From Rossellomorea arthrocnemi (GTDB taxonomy: Bacteria > Bacillota > Bacilli > Bacillales > Bacillaceae_B), in contig NZ_CAJGBF010000002.1 in assembly GCF_904424705.1 (NCBI RefSeq), forward strand, positions 1 through 64,000: 64,000 nt of DNA. The letters run 5' to 3'. Within the stretch, counting starts at the first letter, position 1. Every line of letters starts with the position of its first letter. Position numbers and translations under genes: made by a program. Below, piece after piece: positions 17,075 through 26,627 of the stretch. The notes beneath the pieces are model-generated. The model was given only the letters and a program-made list of their open reading frames with translations. It was not told the origin of the DNA and made no database searches.

Positions 17075-18868
17075 GTGAAAAAAACTAGAGAAAAACTACT
17101 AAAAAAAGTACCAAAAAGAAACAAAAAAAAGAAGGAAGGATCTAAAAGTACCTTTGGTTTCTTTTCATATTTTCGTACCATAAGGGGAAAGGTTGTTCTG
17201 TCGTTCGGTTTATTAACGATTGTCCTACTGGTTCTCGCATCAACATCTTACTTCAACATGATGAAACTGGAAAAAGAGATCGACAAGCTGATTACATACG
17301 ATATGAAGGTTGATACGAAGGTTAAAGATCTTTCAAAGGTGTTAAATGAAATTGAAATAGGCGAACAAGGTTTCGTCATTACGGGCGCAACTGGTTTTCT
17401 GGCACCATACCAGAATGGTAAAGGTGAAGTGGAAACTCATATTGAGGAATTGAACACCCTATTGAAGGGTGATCCTGAACAGCTTGATAAAATGGATAAG
17501 ATTCAAGCACAATACGGCTTTTGGATTCAATTTGTTGACAGGGTAATCGAGACCAGAAAAGGTAAAGGGCTCGATCAGGCTGCCAAACTCGTAGAATCCG
17601 GTACAGGGAAGAAATACTTGGACGGTATCCGTTCATACGTAGATATGATTGTGGTCGATCAGCAAAAAGATCTGAATAAGCGGATTGATTCTCTTACTCA
17701 ACAAGTGTCCTTATCTAAAATTGTCACCATCGGCTTATCGGCATTCGCCGTTCTCTTGGCGGTTTTCTTTGGAATCATTTTAACTCATACAATTAAAACA
17801 AATACAAAGAAAATTAGTCGATCCATTTTAGAGATTGCCAATGCGGGTGGAGATTTAACGAAACGAATCCATGTAAAATCCAAAGATGAGTTGGCTGACC
17901 TGGCCTCTGATACGAATCAGCTTATTGGGGGGATCGCAATTCTTGTTAAACAGGTCTCTGAAATGGCAGAAAACGTATCTGCAAGCAGCCAGGAGCTTCT
18001 CGCCTCTGCAGAAGAAACGTCACGTACGATCACCTCCATTGCGGAAACATCGAGTGAAATTGCGGCAGGAAGCGACCAGACAACACATCGTATGTCCACT
18101 TCATTAGAGAAGATGAACAGCCTTGAAGAGGCAGCCCGCTTTTTATTCAATCAGGCGGAACTCGTAAGGCAGACAGCACGTGATATGAGAGTCGTTGCCG
18201 AAAAAGGAGGACAAACCGTTCAGGCCTCTTCATCAAAAATGATGAGTATTGAAGAAACCATGTCCAATACGAGTGAAACCGTTGAAGCCTTGGGACAACG
18301 GTCATCACAAATCACCACCATCATTGGCACCATTACAGACATTGCCGAACAAACCAATCTTCTCGCACTAAATGCTGCCATCGAAGCAGCCCGGGCAGGT
18401 GAACACGGCAGAGGATTTGCCGTTGTTGCTGATGAAGTCAGAAAGCTTGCAGAACAATCTCGACAGGCTGCAAAGGGAGTAACGGAAATCGTCCACAGCA
18501 TCCAGGAGGAAGTCAATATCATCATCAAGCAAAACTCTGACGGGGTGAAGGAAGTCATTGCAGGGGTTGAAATCACCAATGAAACGAATGCATCCCTGGA
18601 AGATATACTGAGTCAAACAACCAAAACAACCGTTGTAGTGGATGAAATGGTGGACCATATCCAAGAAACGCTTAATCTCAGTCAAGAAGTAGCAACGTCA
18701 TTTGCCCATGTAAATGAAATTGCTGAGTCCACTGCTTCTAACACCGAAACCACAGCCGCTGCATCGGAAGAAGGATCTGCTGCCATGGAACAAGTCACAG
18801 CAAGTGCATCAGAACTTTCTCAGCAAGCTGAAAAACTGAAAGAATTAATCTCAAGCTTTAAAATTTAA
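17075..18868 (+). CDS. Methyl-accepting chemotaxis protein with CHASE3-like sensor
   Basis: 597 residues. A very basic N-terminal tail (about 1-35) precedes the first membrane helix (about 43-62). An extracytoplasmic helical domain of the CHASE3 type contains [12 protein letters not shown] second helix lies near 215-240, then HAMP (about 240-295) and the signalling domain with the conserved hairpin tip [20 protein letters not shown] followed by [20 protein letters not shown]. It relays an unknown ligand signal to CheA/CheW. GTG at 17075 is chosen because AGGAGGGGG lies just upstream. The signal domain ends in the typical SSFKI. Confidence 0.95.
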   Translation: MKKTREKLLKKVPKRNKKKKEGSKSTFGFFSYFRTIRGKVVLSFGLLTIVLLVLASTSYFNMMKLEKEIDKLITYDMKVDTKVKDLSKVLNEIEIGEQGFVITGATGFLAPYQNGKGEVETHIEELNTLLKGDPEQLDKMDKIQAQYGFWIQFVDRVIETRKGKGLDQAAKLVESGTGKKYLDGIRSYVDMIVVDQQKDLNKRIDSLTQQVSLSKIVTIGLSAFAVLLAVFFGIILTHTIKTNTKKISRSILEIANAGGDLTKRIHVKSKDELADLASDTNQLIGGIAILVKQVSEMAENVSASSQELLASAEETSRTITSIAETSSEIAAGSDQTTHRMSTSLEKMNSLEEAARFLFNQAELVRQTARDMRVVAEKGGQTVQASSSKMMSIEETMSNTSETVEALGQRSSQITTIIGTITDIAEQTNLLALNAAIEAARAGEHGRGFAVVADEVRKLAEQSRQAAKGVTEIVHSIQEEVNIIIKQNSDGVKEVIAGVEITNETNASLEDILSQTTKTTVVVDEMVDHIQETLNLSQEVATSFAHVNEIAESTASNTETTAAASEEGSAAMEQVTASASELSQQAEKLKELISSFKI

Positions 18869-18873
18869 TCCAA

Positions 18874-18903
18874 AAAGAGCTGTCAAGTCGACAGCTCTTT
18901 TTT
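18874..18903 (+). terminator. Terminator of the chemoreceptor gene
   Basis: GAGCTGTC/GACAGCTC (18877-18897) with a five-base loop and a run of seven T or more. Confidence 0.92.
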
Positions 18904-18935
18904 TCATCATTATTTTCAAGTATCACCATAATGGG

Positions 18936-19085
18936 TTAATTCCCGCAGTAACAAACGGCTCCAATAATAATCAACAGGATGAATAACACAACGATCAACG
19001 CAAAACCATTACCGCCACATCCACCGGCAGCCGGATATGCATACCCGCCTTGATAACATGGATCACAACCATATCCATAGTTCAT
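18936..19085 (-). CDS. YjcZ-family sporulation peptide
   Basis: 49 residues. A Gly/Tyr/Cys-rich head ([18 protein letters not shown], then AAGGCGGN) is followed by the family hallmark [17 protein letters not shown], one membrane helix. Peptides of this family (YjcZ, SscA) are made in the mother cell and associate with the spore. The extra cysteines in the head are unusual. GAGGAG lies eight bases before the ATG, and a SigK-type promoter lies upstream. Confidence 0.88.
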   Translation of the reverse strand: MNYGYGCDPCYQGGYAYPAAGGCGGNGFALIVVLFILLIIIGAVCYCGN

Positions 19086-19121
19086 ACCTATCACTCCTCA
19101 AATAATTATTTATTTACCTTA

Positions 19122-19149
19122 TACTCTATGTCATATACCTAGAAAGTGT
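19122..19149 (-). promoter_or_regulatory. SigK-type promoter of the YjcZ peptide
   Basis: On the minus strand AC at 19148-19149 and CATAGAGTA at 19122-19130 are 17 bases apart, an exact match to the SigK pattern AC-N17-CATANNNTA. Late mother-cell expression fits the peptide family. Confidence 0.7.
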
Positions 19150-19248
19150 TTGTGCATTCGCCCATTTAATTTAACACCACTTCTTTTCCGGATGAAATCT
19201 TTCTATATAATGAAGAGAGTTTATTGAAAAGGCAGGAGAATTGACTGT

Positions 19249-19830
19249 ATGAAATGGTTTATTAAATCGTTTATCAACGGTGTACTTACGATTGTTCCGA
19301 TTGCACTCGTTGGCTACGTTGTATATAAGATGTTTTTATTTTTCGATGGCTTATTAGGAAATGTCTTAAAACCTTATCTGGATGAAAACTACATCCCTGG
19401 TATCGGGTTGTTCGCCACAATCGTTCTGTTAACAGTACTCGGATGGTTGTCCACGAAATTCTTTACAGGGACCATCATTCGAATAGTGGATATTGTGTTA
19501 CAAAAAATTCCTTTTATCAAAACAATTTACTCGGTGATCAAGGACACTATCCATTCTTTCTTAGGAGAAAAAAAGTCATTTTCAAAAGTAGCTCTCGTCA
19601 CAATGCCTGGAACGACAATGAAATGTCTGGGTTTCATTACGACAGAGAACGTTAAAGATCTGCATTATGATCTTCAGGGGCACGCAGCCGTATACATTCC
19701 ACAAACCTTCCAGGTTGCCGGTGTGACCTTCTTAGTCCCCAAAACAGATATCGAAATTCTCGACATTAAACCTGAGGAGGCGATGAAATTCATTTTATCT
19801 GGTGGGATGACAACGAAGAGCGAGAAATAG
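19249..19830 (+). CDS. DUF502 membrane protein
   Basis: 193 residues. Two membrane helices lie at about 7-30 and 50-70, followed by the DUF502 signature VLQKIPFIKTIYSVIKDTI and a soluble C-terminal beta domain (VALVTMPGTTMKCLGFITT). Family members occur in bacteria and plants and have no settled biochemical role. A TATAAT lies about 30 bases upstream of the start. It stands alone between the YjcZ gene and the convergent PTS gene. Confidence 0.85.
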   Translation: MKWFIKSFINGVLTIVPIALVGYVVYKMFLFFDGLLGNVLKPYLDENYIPGIGLFATIVLLTVLGWLSTKFFTGTIIRIVDIVLQKIPFIKTIYSVIKDTIHSFLGEKKSFSKVALVTMPGTTMKCLGFITTENVKDLHYDLQGHAAVYIPQTFQVAGVTFLVPKTDIEILDIKPEEAMKFILSGGMTTKSEK

Positions 19831-19968
19831 TGGAAGTTCCATGATACAACAAGATTGGGATAAAGGAGGAAGAGATTAACATTTGCGTCATTTTCAACGC
19901 GATATAAAACATACTCCATTAAACGGTAAATGTTTCATCACTAAAACCTCATCATTCATTTTATACAG

Positions 19969-19997
19969 AAAAAAGACCGGCAACTTCGCCGGTCTTT
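19969..19997 (-). terminator. Terminator of ypqE
   Basis: AAGACCGGC and GCCGGTCTT pair around AACTTC; on the minus strand the stem ends in six T. Confidence 0.9.
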
Positions 19998-20007
19998 CCT
20001 CTTAATA

Positions 20008-20514
20008 CTATTTGGAAAAAATCTCAAACACTTCTTCCTGTCCTGCTGTAACACTTGCTACGTCTTTTATCACAAGCTCTCCCATATCGTCACCATTCGT
20101 AATGATGATTGGTGTGATCGTGCTTTTCGCTTTTTCTTTTACAAGTTCCAAATCATACGTAATTAAAGGGTCACCGATGCTTACTTTTGAACCTTCTGAA
20201 ACATGGGCTTCGAAACCTTCACCGTTCATTGAGACGGTCTCAAGTCCGATGTGGATTAGAATTTCAGCGCCATTCTTCGCTTTGATCCCTACAGCGTGCT
20301 TTGTGGGGAAGAGCTGCATGATTTCGCCTTCTACAGGTGAAACGACTTTTCCGATTGTCGGATCGATGGCGATTCCATCCCCCATCATCTTTTGGGAAAA
20401 TACAGGGTCCGGAACCTCTTCAAGTGATTTCAAAGAGCCTGTTAAGGGTGCGACGGCAATTACCGTTTTAGGTGCTTCTTCTTTTTTACCAAAAAGTTTC
20501 TTTAACATCATCAT
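20008..20514 (-). CDS. ypqE: PTS glucose-type EIIA protein
   Basis: 168 residues, a free-standing EIIA of the glucose family. The phosphorylated histidine is in the ILIHIGLETV motif (about residue 91) with the partner His in FPTKHAVGIKAKNG. It accepts phosphate from HPr and passes it to a membrane EIIB/EIIC. No transporter is nearby, so the partner lies elsewhere. A short basic tip LKKLFGKKEEAPK precedes the domain. Three consecutive ATG codons follow AAGGTGA. Confidence 0.93.
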   Translation of the reverse strand: MMMLKKLFGKKEEAPKTVIAVAPLTGSLKSLEEVPDPVFSQKMMGDGIAIDPTIGKVVSPVEGEIMQLFPTKHAVGIKAKNGAEILIHIGLETVSMNGEGFEAHVSEGSKVSIGDPLITYDLELVKEKAKSTITPIIITNGDDMGELVIKDVASVTAGQEEVFEIFSK

Positions 20515-20618
20515 TCACCTTCCTATTCATATTTTTTATATACACATATGTAACTCATCGTAAACATGAGTAGTCTATTTTATCACATGTGTGAATAGTT
20601 TCACAGCAATTCACTATG

Positions 20619-21041
20619 TTAGAATAACTTCTTGTATAGTCCATACCCTTCCTCTTCTAATTTCTCGACAGGGATGAACCTGAGAGCAGCGGAATTGATA
20701 CAGTAGCGAAGTTTTGTCGGACCGGGACCATCATTGAAAACGTGACCGAGATGAGAATCGGCTTCCTTGCTCCTTACTTCTGTCCGTACCATAAAGTGAC
20801 TTCTATCTTCTTTTTCCGAAACTTCTTCTTCATCGATCGGTTTGGTGAAACTCGGCCAACCGCATCCGGCATCATACTTATCCTTCGAGCTGAAAAGAGG
20901 TTTCCCAGAGACGACATCTACATAAATCCCCTCTTCGAACGAATTCCAATATTCGTTTCTAAACGGTGGCTCGGTCCCATTATTTTGAGTGACATCATAT
21001 TGCTCGGGTGTTAACTTTTTCTTTAGGTTCTCTTTACTCAT
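20619..21041 (-). CDS. msrB: Peptide-methionine (R)-S-oxide reductase MsrB
   Basis: 140 residues. The MsrB core shows [19 protein letters not shown] and the catalytic cysteine in [11 protein letters not shown]. The usual zinc CxxC pairs are missing, as in B. subtilis MsrB. It reduces methionine-R-sulfoxide in oxidised proteins. The ATG at 21041 follows GGGGGG and overlaps the msrA stop by eight bases, so the two repair enzymes are co-translated. Confidence 0.95.
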   Translation of the reverse strand: MSKENLKKKLTPEQYDVTQNNGTEPPFRNEYWNSFEEGIYVDVVSGKPLFSSKDKYDAGCGWPSFTKPIDEEEVSEKEDRSHFMVRTEVRSKEADSHLGHVFNDGPGPTKLRYCINSAALRFIPVEKLEEEGYGLYKKLF

Positions 21042-21579
21042 TTTTATCCCCCCAATGGTTATCAATAAATGCAACTCTTCCGGACCCCCTGCTGTATCTT
21101 TGATAATGCCCGGGGTTTTTTTTATAATAATCCTGATGATATTCCTCCGCAGGATAGAATACTTTAGCAGGTAATATCTCTGTTGCTATTGGCTTGGAGA
21201 AAATTCCTGATTGTCCGATCCTCTCCTTGGATTTTTCGGCTGCTCTTTTCTGCTGCTCATCATGGTAGAAGATAACTGTTTTATACGATTGTCCCCTGTC
21301 AAAAAACTGACCGCCTGGATCTGTCGGATCGATTTGCTGCCAGTACACCTCTAATAACTTTTCGTAAGAAAAAATAGATGGGTCATATTCAATTTGAACA
21401 GCCTCATAATGACCTGTCATTTCACTGCACACTTCTTTATACGTCGGATCGGGAAGGTGTCCCCCTGTGTATCCGGATGTCACACTGCCAATTCCGGGCT
21501 GTTCATCAAACGGTTTCACCATGCACCAGAAACACCCTCCTGCAAACGTGGCCTTCTCATACGTTGAAGCCTTTGACAT
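21034..21579 (-). CDS. msrA: Peptide-methionine (S)-S-oxide reductase MsrA
   Basis: 181 residues. The catalytic motif [10 protein letters not shown] lies at about 9-18 and the rest follows the MsrA pattern ([38 protein letters not shown]). It reduces methionine-S-sulfoxide. The ATG at 21579 is chosen because AAAGGATGA lies just upstream; the longer open frame before it has no MsrA similarity. A promoter-like TTTCCC-17-TTAAAA lies upstream. Confidence 0.95.
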   Translation of the reverse strand: MSKASTYEKATFAGGCFWCMVKPFDEQPGIGSVTSGYTGGHLPDPTYKEVCSEMTGHYEAVQIEYDPSIFSYEKLLEVYWQQIDPTDPGGQFFDRGQSYKTVIFYHDEQQKRAAEKSKERIGQSGIFSKPIATEILPAKVFYPAEEYHQDYYKKNPGHYQRYSRGSGRVAFIDNHWGDKNE

Positions 21580-21714
21580 GCTCATCATCCTTTCCATATT
21601 ATTCTCTTTCACTATTCCCTTTGTAAGAGATTTTAACGCATCCCTGTTAAAAAGGGAAAGTATTAAGCTTGCCGGATCGGTTTCAACCTCCAAAAGGATT
21701 GGAATATATCCACC

Positions 21715-21745
21715 AAAAAAAAGAGTGCCCTCCAAAGGGTCACTC
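21715..21745 (-). terminator. Terminator of the RsgA-type gene
   Basis: GAGTG-A-CCCT and AGGG-C-ACTC pair with one mismatch on the minus strand, followed by eight T. It lies about 10 bases after the rsgA stop. Confidence 0.88.
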
Positions 21746-21755
21746 ATCCGTAATA

Positions 21756-22781
21756 TTATTTAAGTCGTCTCTGCTTTCCGATACTCTTCCACTTCTTTCG
21801 TTCCAATGATTCCAATCGCTTATTTCCCCGTCTCTCCATATAAGCGATCTCCCTTTGGAGCTTTTGATAGTGTTCGAGCCTTTCCTCTGAAAGGGTTCCT
21901 TCTTCAATCGCCATGCGGATCTCGCAGCCTGGTTCATCTTCATGACGGCAGTCGTTGAATCGGCAGTGAAGAGCTAATTCCTCAATGTCATGATATTGTG
22001 TTGATAATCCTTCCTGCCCCTGCCATAATTGGATTTCTCTCATCCCCGGTGTATCAATAATCGAAGCACCATTTTCTAATAGGAATAATTCCCGATGGGT
22101 GGTCGTATGACGACCTTTATCATCGGATTCTCTTATTTCCTTTGTCTTCTGTACGTCATGCCCTACAAGTAGGTTGGTCAATGTGGATTTGCCCACTCCT
22201 GAAGAACCGGCAAGCGCCACCGTTTGCCCCTTTTCAAGAAAAGGCATCAGGTCCTCTACCCCTTCCTGATTCACGGCACTTATGGTAACGACTTTCACTC
22301 CAAGTAATGTGTTTTCCACTTCTCTTCTCTTTTCTTCTACATTCCTACACGTATCGGATTTCGTCAGGACGATGACAGGGTTTGCCCCGCTTTCCCAACA
22401 TAGAAGCAAATAACGTTCCATCCGTTTACTGTTTAAATCATCATTTAAAGAAGATAGAATGAAGACAGTATCGATATTGGCAGCAATGATCTGCTCTTCT
22501 GCTTCATTTCCTGCTTTTTTTCTTGAAAATTTACTCGTCCGGGGTAAAACTTTCTCAATGATCGCCCCTTCCCCGCTTAGGAGAACCCAATCTCCGACTG
22601 CCGGGAGCTCTTCACGCTGAACGGTTTCAAATCTGAGCTTACCGGAAATCTTACTCAGAGCTTCCCCTGTTTTTGTCATGACCATAAAGGCACCCCTTTG
22701 CTCGGTCACAACCCTTCCCAATATAAATCCTTCTTCTGACAAGTGGTTCATCATTTCAAAAACTGTTTCTCTACTATTCAA
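21756..22781 (-). CDS. rsgA: RsgA-type circularly permuted GTPase
   Basis: 341 residues. An N-terminal OB-fold (about 10-95) is followed by a permuted GTPase: VLTKSD (G4) precedes GSSGVGKST (G1) and DTPGMRE (G3). A zinc domain [14 protein letters not shown] lies near the C terminus. RsgA checks late 30S ribosome assembly. Bacilli usually carry another copy (CpgA/YloQ) beside prkC; this location is not that one, so it may be a paralogue. The TTG at 22781 is chosen because GGGAGG lies seven bases upstream. A leader ORF and hairpin precede it. Confidence 0.9.
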   Translation of the reverse strand: MNSRETVFEMMNHLSEEGFILGRVVTEQRGAFMVMTKTGEALSKISGKLRFETVQREELPAVGDWVLLSGEGAIIEKVLPRTSKFSRKKAGNEAEEQIIAANIDTVFILSSLNDDLNSKRMERYLLLCWESGANPVIVLTKSDTCRNVEEKRREVENTLLGVKVVTISAVNQEGVEDLMPFLEKGQTVALAGSSGVGKSTLTNLLVGHDVQKTKEIRESDDKGRHTTTHRELFLLENGASIIDTPGMREIQLWQGQEGLSTQYHDIEELALHCRFNDCRHEDEPGCEIRMAIEEGTLSEERLEHYQKLQREIAYMERRGNKRLESLERKKWKSIGKQRRLK

Positions 22782-22798
22782 CTTATTTCCTCCCAAAA

Positions 22799-22898
22799 TA
22801 AAAAATCCGTTGCGCGGTTCGACACGTCAACGGATTTTTTATGTTAGAAATCAAAAAATCAAATAATCCCGTTTAAAGTGAGTTGACGTGCAGAACCG
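22799..22898 (-). promoter_or_regulatory. Candidate attenuator before rsgA
   Basis: In the minus-strand RNA, AAAAAATCCGTTG pairs with CAACGGATTTTTT, a textbook terminator placed directly before the rsgA ribosome site. Its 5' arm and loop (22815-22831) can instead pair with 22882-22898 inside the leader ORF (15 of 17 bases), an antiterminator-like alternative. Both pairings use the GTTG at the base of the arm, so they compete. Confidence 0.55.
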
Positions 22899-22948
22899 AT
22901 ATGATACATATATGCTTTAGCCGTTTGATCAATTAATAATAGGTTCAT
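22859..22948 (-). CDS. Candidate 29-residue leader peptide of rsgA
   Basis: An ORF starting MNLLLIDQTAK and ending LTLNGII, with GGGTGA eight bases before the ATG and a good SigA promoter upstream. It ends about 20 bases before the terminator stem of the rsgA attenuator, and its codons 17-22 contain the competing arm. The size, position and pairing suggest a regulatory leader peptide rather than a functional protein, but coding is not proven. Confidence 0.5.
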   Translation of the reverse strand: MNLLLIDQTAKAYMYHIGSARQLTLNGII

Positions 22949-22981
22949 AAGGTATCACCCACTTTCTCAATTAGTAACTTC

Positions 22982-23010
22982 ATTATCCAATATTTCCATC
23001 CAGATTGCAA
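22982..23010 (-). promoter_or_regulatory. SigA promoter of the rsgA leader
   Basis: TTGCAA (23005-23010) and GATAAT (22982-22987) on the minus strand are exactly 17 bases apart. The start point would be near 22975, giving a leader of about 180 bases up to the terminator. Confidence 0.7.
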
Positions 23011-23105
23011 GGGATAATTCTGATTTTTATAAAAATAGGTGCTTTCACCATTTTTTCTCCCGGGCATATTCTATTTATGTTAATAAAGATAAGGGAGAGA
23101 TACGG

Positions 23106-23846
23106 ATGAGCCAACATGATTATTTAACTAAAGCTGCCATGTACGACCTATTATCCGGTTATTATAAATATACTGATCCATCCATGCATGTTCATTATTA
23201 TCAAAAACATCTTAAATATATGAGGATGGCTATGCAGGCACAGAGAGCTGACATGACAACCTCCACACAGCCGTCGTACGTCCGCTTGTTACATGCAGTC
23301 CCCGATGCACCGAATGTGGATGTATACGTAAATGGAAAACGCGTTTTACGGGATGTAGCATTTAAAGATGTAAGCGATTATTTAACATTGCCAGCGGGTA
23401 AATATCATATTGATGTGTATCCCACAGGTACAAGTGTAACAACGGTCATAAGTAAAAAAGTGAAAATCGATCCCGGGAAAATTTATACATTGGCAGCCGT
23501 TGGGACTTTAAATAAAATGCAATTACTGCCCTATCTGGACGATCCAACTGTCCCTGGCGGAGAAACAAAGGTGAAATTCATTCACCTTTCCCCTGACGCC
23601 CCGGCTGTTGATATTGCAGTAAAAGGCGGGGATGTTATATTTCAGGATATCCCATTTAAACAAGCGACCGATTATCTTGGGTTAACCCCGATGACCGTCA
23701 ATCTTGAAGCCAGGGTCTCCGGAAGTAAGAACAGTGTGCTCAGCATCCCTAATGTGAAGCTAAATCCGAATCAAGCATACACGATCGTAGCTGTTGGATT
23801 AGCCAATGGGACCCCGGATCTGGAGGCTCTCCTTTTGAAAGGGTAA
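23106..23846 (+). CDS. DUF4397 protein, probably surface or spore associated
   Basis: 246 residues. After a Tyr/His/Met-rich head (about 1-55) come two DUF4397 beta-domains, each opening with the same pattern: VRLLHAVPDAPNVDVYVNG (about 58-76) and VKFIHLSPDAPAVDIAVKG (about 158-176). There is no signal peptide. The internal duplication is clear. Related Bacillus proteins are found on spores or the cell surface, but the function is unknown. AAGGGAGAG lies before the ATG. Confidence 0.85.
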   Translation: MSQHDYLTKAAMYDLLSGYYKYTDPSMHVHYYQKHLKYMRMAMQAQRADMTTSTQPSYVRLLHAVPDAPNVDVYVNGKRVLRDVAFKDVSDYLTLPAGKYHIDVYPTGTSVTTVISKKVKIDPGKIYTLAAVGTLNKMQLLPYLDDPTVPGGETKVKFIHLSPDAPAVDIAVKGGDVIFQDIPFKQATDYLGLTPMTVNLEARVSGSKNSVLSIPNVKLNPNQAYTIVAVGLANGTPDLEALLLKG

Positions 23847-23871
23847 CATCGATTGATAAATGTTGGAAAAT

Positions 23872-23905
23872 AAAAAGGTGACTTCAGAAGGAAGCCACCT
23901 TTTCT
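23872..23905. terminator. Bidirectional terminator
   Basis: AAAAGGTG-A-CTTC pairs with GAAG-C-CACCTTTT between the convergent DUF4397 and ypmS genes. Confidence 0.88.
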
Positions 23906-24493
23906 TTATTGGGCACGGTCAACAGGGACGAGCAATCTGAATGAAATATTATCATTTTTCAAATCGAATTCGTTTGCCCGAACTTTCACATCACTTTTTA
24001 ACTTCATGTCTTGTAGTGAGACGTAAATCAATTCATCGTTAGGTTGAATTTTCACCCAATCCGGGAAATTATAAGAATCTCTAATGACTTTTAACACGTA
24101 GTTAACCGGAAGATTCAAAGAACCTACTGAAATGGATTTTTGTTTTAACAGAATATCCCCATTATCCAAAGCTTTCGGTTCGAAATTCAACTTAAAGTCC
24201 AGGTCGGAAGTAAAGACAGGGACAGAACCGAGCAGTTCAACATCATCCTTCAGTTGAACATCATAATCCACCGGCCCTTTCATTCCTTCTTCTTCTATAT
24301 AATGTTCGATAATAAGATTTAAGTCATTTTTGTTTGTCTCTACATTAAACCCAACTTGTTGATTAGGATTTTTGTTATCTTTCGGCAGTGCATCATCCTT
24401 TATTGGCATAAATATCATGGAAACAATGATGACGAATCCCAATATTATCAGCCCTAAAAGGACAAAAAACCCTACCTTCCATTTATTCTTCAT
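23906..24493 (-). CDS. ypmS: YpmS-family membrane-anchored protein
   Basis: 195 residues. One N-terminal membrane helix (about 5-30) is followed by an extracytoplasmic domain of the YpmS (DUF2140) family, with GFNVETNKNDLNLIIEHYI and INF-like LLVPV at the end. Its start overlaps the ypmR stop by four bases, so it is coupled to a lipase-type esterase. The family has no established function. Confidence 0.9.
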   Translation of the reverse strand: MKNKWKVGFFVLLGLIILGFVIIVSMIFMPIKDDALPKDNKNPNQQVGFNVETNKNDLNLIIEHYIEEEGMKGPVDYDVQLKDDVELLGSVPVFTSDLDFKLNFEPKALDNGDILLKQKSISVGSLNLPVNYVLKVIRDSYNFPDWVKIQPNDELIYVSLQDMKLKSDVKVRANEFDLKNDNISFRLLVPVDRAQ

Positions 24494-25320
24494 GACGGCT
24501 GCTCCTCTTCCTCAACAGAATCTCTTTTCTCTGTCAATGTAGCTAATGTTTCCCCGTTTGCAAGATCCGTAAACATTCGATCTGCGATCAATTTGTATCC
24601 TTCATCATTGGGATGAAAGTAGTCTTCATACAGCAAAGTATCTCCTGCATCTATAAATAAGTCCTGGATCTTAACAAATAACGTCTGATCATAACCCGAC
24701 AGCACCTGTCTGCTTGCTTCATTCCAATTATAGATCACCTGATTGACCTCATCAATATCTGAAAACCAGGTGTTAAAGGGATTATACAGACCGACAAGGA
24801 CAATACCTGCGTCGGGGTTATAACTTCGGATCGTTTCAATAATTTCCTTTAACCGGAGCTGATATTGCCTTTTCTCCTCCTGAAACACCTCTAATTTCAA
24901 GTGTGATAAATTTTCACGAAAAATTTTCATAACATCGTTCCCGCCGATTGTGATCATGACTAAATCCGACTCCCCGATGGAAGATTTCACATCTTCCTTC
25001 TTCAGTCTTTTCAATAATTGATCCGTACGGTTTCCCCTGACTCCGTAGTTATGAAACTGGGCGTCCTTCACACCATCCAATGATTCGAGATTCCTTTCCA
25101 AATAAGGAACATATCCACCCTTTTTCGTACTATCACCAACACCTTGAGTCAATGAATCCCCAATTGAAACCACCTTTAAGTTCTTCGGTATAAAAGTTTC
25201 ATTTGGACTTTCTTTATCCCAGTTGGATACTTCTCTTGTAATATGATCAGCAGCATCTTCTAACGAACATCCTGACAGGAAAAAAACAAAAGCGAGCATG
25301 AGAACAGCTATTTTTTTCAT
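24490..25320 (-). CDS. ypmR: SGNH/GDSL esterase lipoprotein
   Basis: 276 residues. The signal peptide ends in lipobox FLSGC (Cys20), so the protein is lipid-anchored outside the cell. SGNH blocks are VSIGDSLTQG (catalytic Ser), VRGNRTDQL, ITIGGNDV, and the Asp/His pair in YFHPNDEGY. It is likely an esterase, acting on an unidentified surface substrate. The ATG at 25320 follows GAGGTGA. Confidence 0.93.
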   Translation of the reverse strand: MKKIAVLMLAFVFFLSGCSLEDAADHITREVSNWDKESPNETFIPKNLKVVSIGDSLTQGVGDSTKKGGYVPYLERNLESLDGVKDAQFHNYGVRGNRTDQLLKRLKKEDVKSSIGESDLVMITIGGNDVMKIFRENLSHLKLEVFQEEKRQYQLRLKEIIETIRSYNPDAGIVLVGLYNPFNTWFSDIDEVNQVIYNWNEASRQVLSGYDQTLFVKIQDLFIDAGDTLLYEDYFHPNDEGYKLIADRMFTDLANGETLATLTEKRDSVEEEEQPS

Positions 25321-25429
25321 ATGTGTCACCTCGCTTACTCTTTTATTTATTATATCACGGTTTATGACTGGTAAAACATTAATACACTCATCATCGGACT
25401 TACTTATCTTAAATAGAACTTCTCGAATT

Positions 25430-26407
25430 TTAACGTGTCGGCCCTGATTGCAGGGTTGCAAATACTTCAGTTATGAACTGACCGTAATGGAATTGTTTCG
25501 CAATTTTATGGATGGGCCAGTGTGCTTTATCCGGTGACTTCCTAAAATCCCCAATGCTTTGCCCAAAGGTACATCCTGTATTGACGGCAACACGTATCGG
25601 TACATCTTCAAAGGTCATTTTTCCACCATCAGCGAGTGCCCACATGGCCAATAAATCATGAAGGGGGCTTCCTGATATTTCAGGATAGGTCTTTTTATAA
25701 AACTTATAATAATAATCCACCATTGGCTTTATGATCTGACCAACCTTATCATTGGACTTCACATAAAATTCATGGAGTTGATCAATCATGGCGGGTGTTA
25801 TGAGTGCATACATTGTAACATCCAATGGAATGAGATGAATTTTCTTTGGAGCAAGCTGAATCAGGATATTGGCTGCGTATGGGTCTCCGTAGAAATTCGC
25901 CTCTGCCACTGGAGTAACATTTCCCGGTACATGGAATGCCCCACCCATTACATAAAATTCTTTTACTTTTTTCATCGTTTCTGGATATAAAACAAAGGCA
26001 GTTGCCAAGGAGGTTAATCGACCTGCAGAGTATATATAGATTTCTCCCGCATAGTGATTTATGAGTTCCTTGATTTCATAGAAACTTTCACTGATGTCAG
26101 CTGGGCTAAATTCAATCTCATCAGGACTGATCGGACCAAGTCCCGCCACCCCATGAACTTCAGGGTAGAACTGGGGTTGTGTTCCCGTTAAGGAAGATAC
26201 CGCTCCACCGATAACCGGAATATCCGTAATCCCTGTAATGCTCTGCAGGTATTTCACATTTTTTAATGCGGCTTCTCTTGAAACATTACCATAGTCTGAT
26301 ACAATGCCCACGATTTCGATCGTACCACTATAGTAGGCATACAACACAGCCACAATATCATCAATTCCAAAATCCGAAATCACCAACACTTTCTTTTTAT
26401 CAGACAA
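25430..26407 (-). CDS. Inosine-uridine preferring nucleoside hydrolase family protein
   Basis: 325 residues. The calcium-binding motif, usually DTDxGxDD, is present in a shortened form as ISDFGIDD at 10-17; the second aspartate of the pair is replaced, which may change activity. Later blocks (MGGAF, AEANFYGDPYAAN, LHDLLA) fit the nucleoside hydrolase fold. It should cleave ribonucleosides to base and ribose in the cytoplasm. The start is TTG with a weak GGGAAG site. It is a single-gene unit between ypmR and a lipoprotein gene. Confidence 0.85.
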   Translation of the reverse strand: MSDKKKVLVISDFGIDDIVAVLYAYYSGTIEIVGIVSDYGNVSREAALKNVKYLQSITGITDIPVIGGAVSSLTGTQPQFYPEVHGVAGLGPISPDEIEFSPADISESFYEIKELINHYAGEIYIYSAGRLTSLATAFVLYPETMKKVKEFYVMGGAFHVPGNVTPVAEANFYGDPYAANILIQLAPKKIHLIPLDVTMYALITPAMIDQLHEFYVKSNDKVGQIIKPMVDYYYKFYKKTYPEISGSPLHDLLAMWALADGGKMTFEDVPIRVAVNTGCTFGQSIGDFRKSPDKAHWPIHKIAKQFHYGQFITEVFATLQSGPTR

Positions 26408-26627
26408 GAACGTACACTTCCCTTCTCCGAAAATCCTGCATAATAAGGAAGGACTGATGCAATCTCATGCCCATAAACTGAGTCTTTCTTACCTATTATA
26501 TTCCTATGATATGATTGATTCTGTTATGAGGTCGCAAGAATATTCATAAAATCAACAAAAACTGGTAGTAAACCTCTTTTATGAAAATGGTACAATACGT
26601 GTAGGATCATAATGAAAGGTGAATGGT

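Noticed and set aside
21580..21747. Extended N terminus of msrA
   Set aside because: The extra 56 codons carry no MsrA similarity and cover the promoter region; the ATG at 21579 has the ribosome site.
25321..25461. Long N-terminal extension of ypmR upstream of its signal peptide
   Set aside because: The lipoprotein signal begins at 25320 with a perfect ribosome site, so the upstream open frame is fortuitous.
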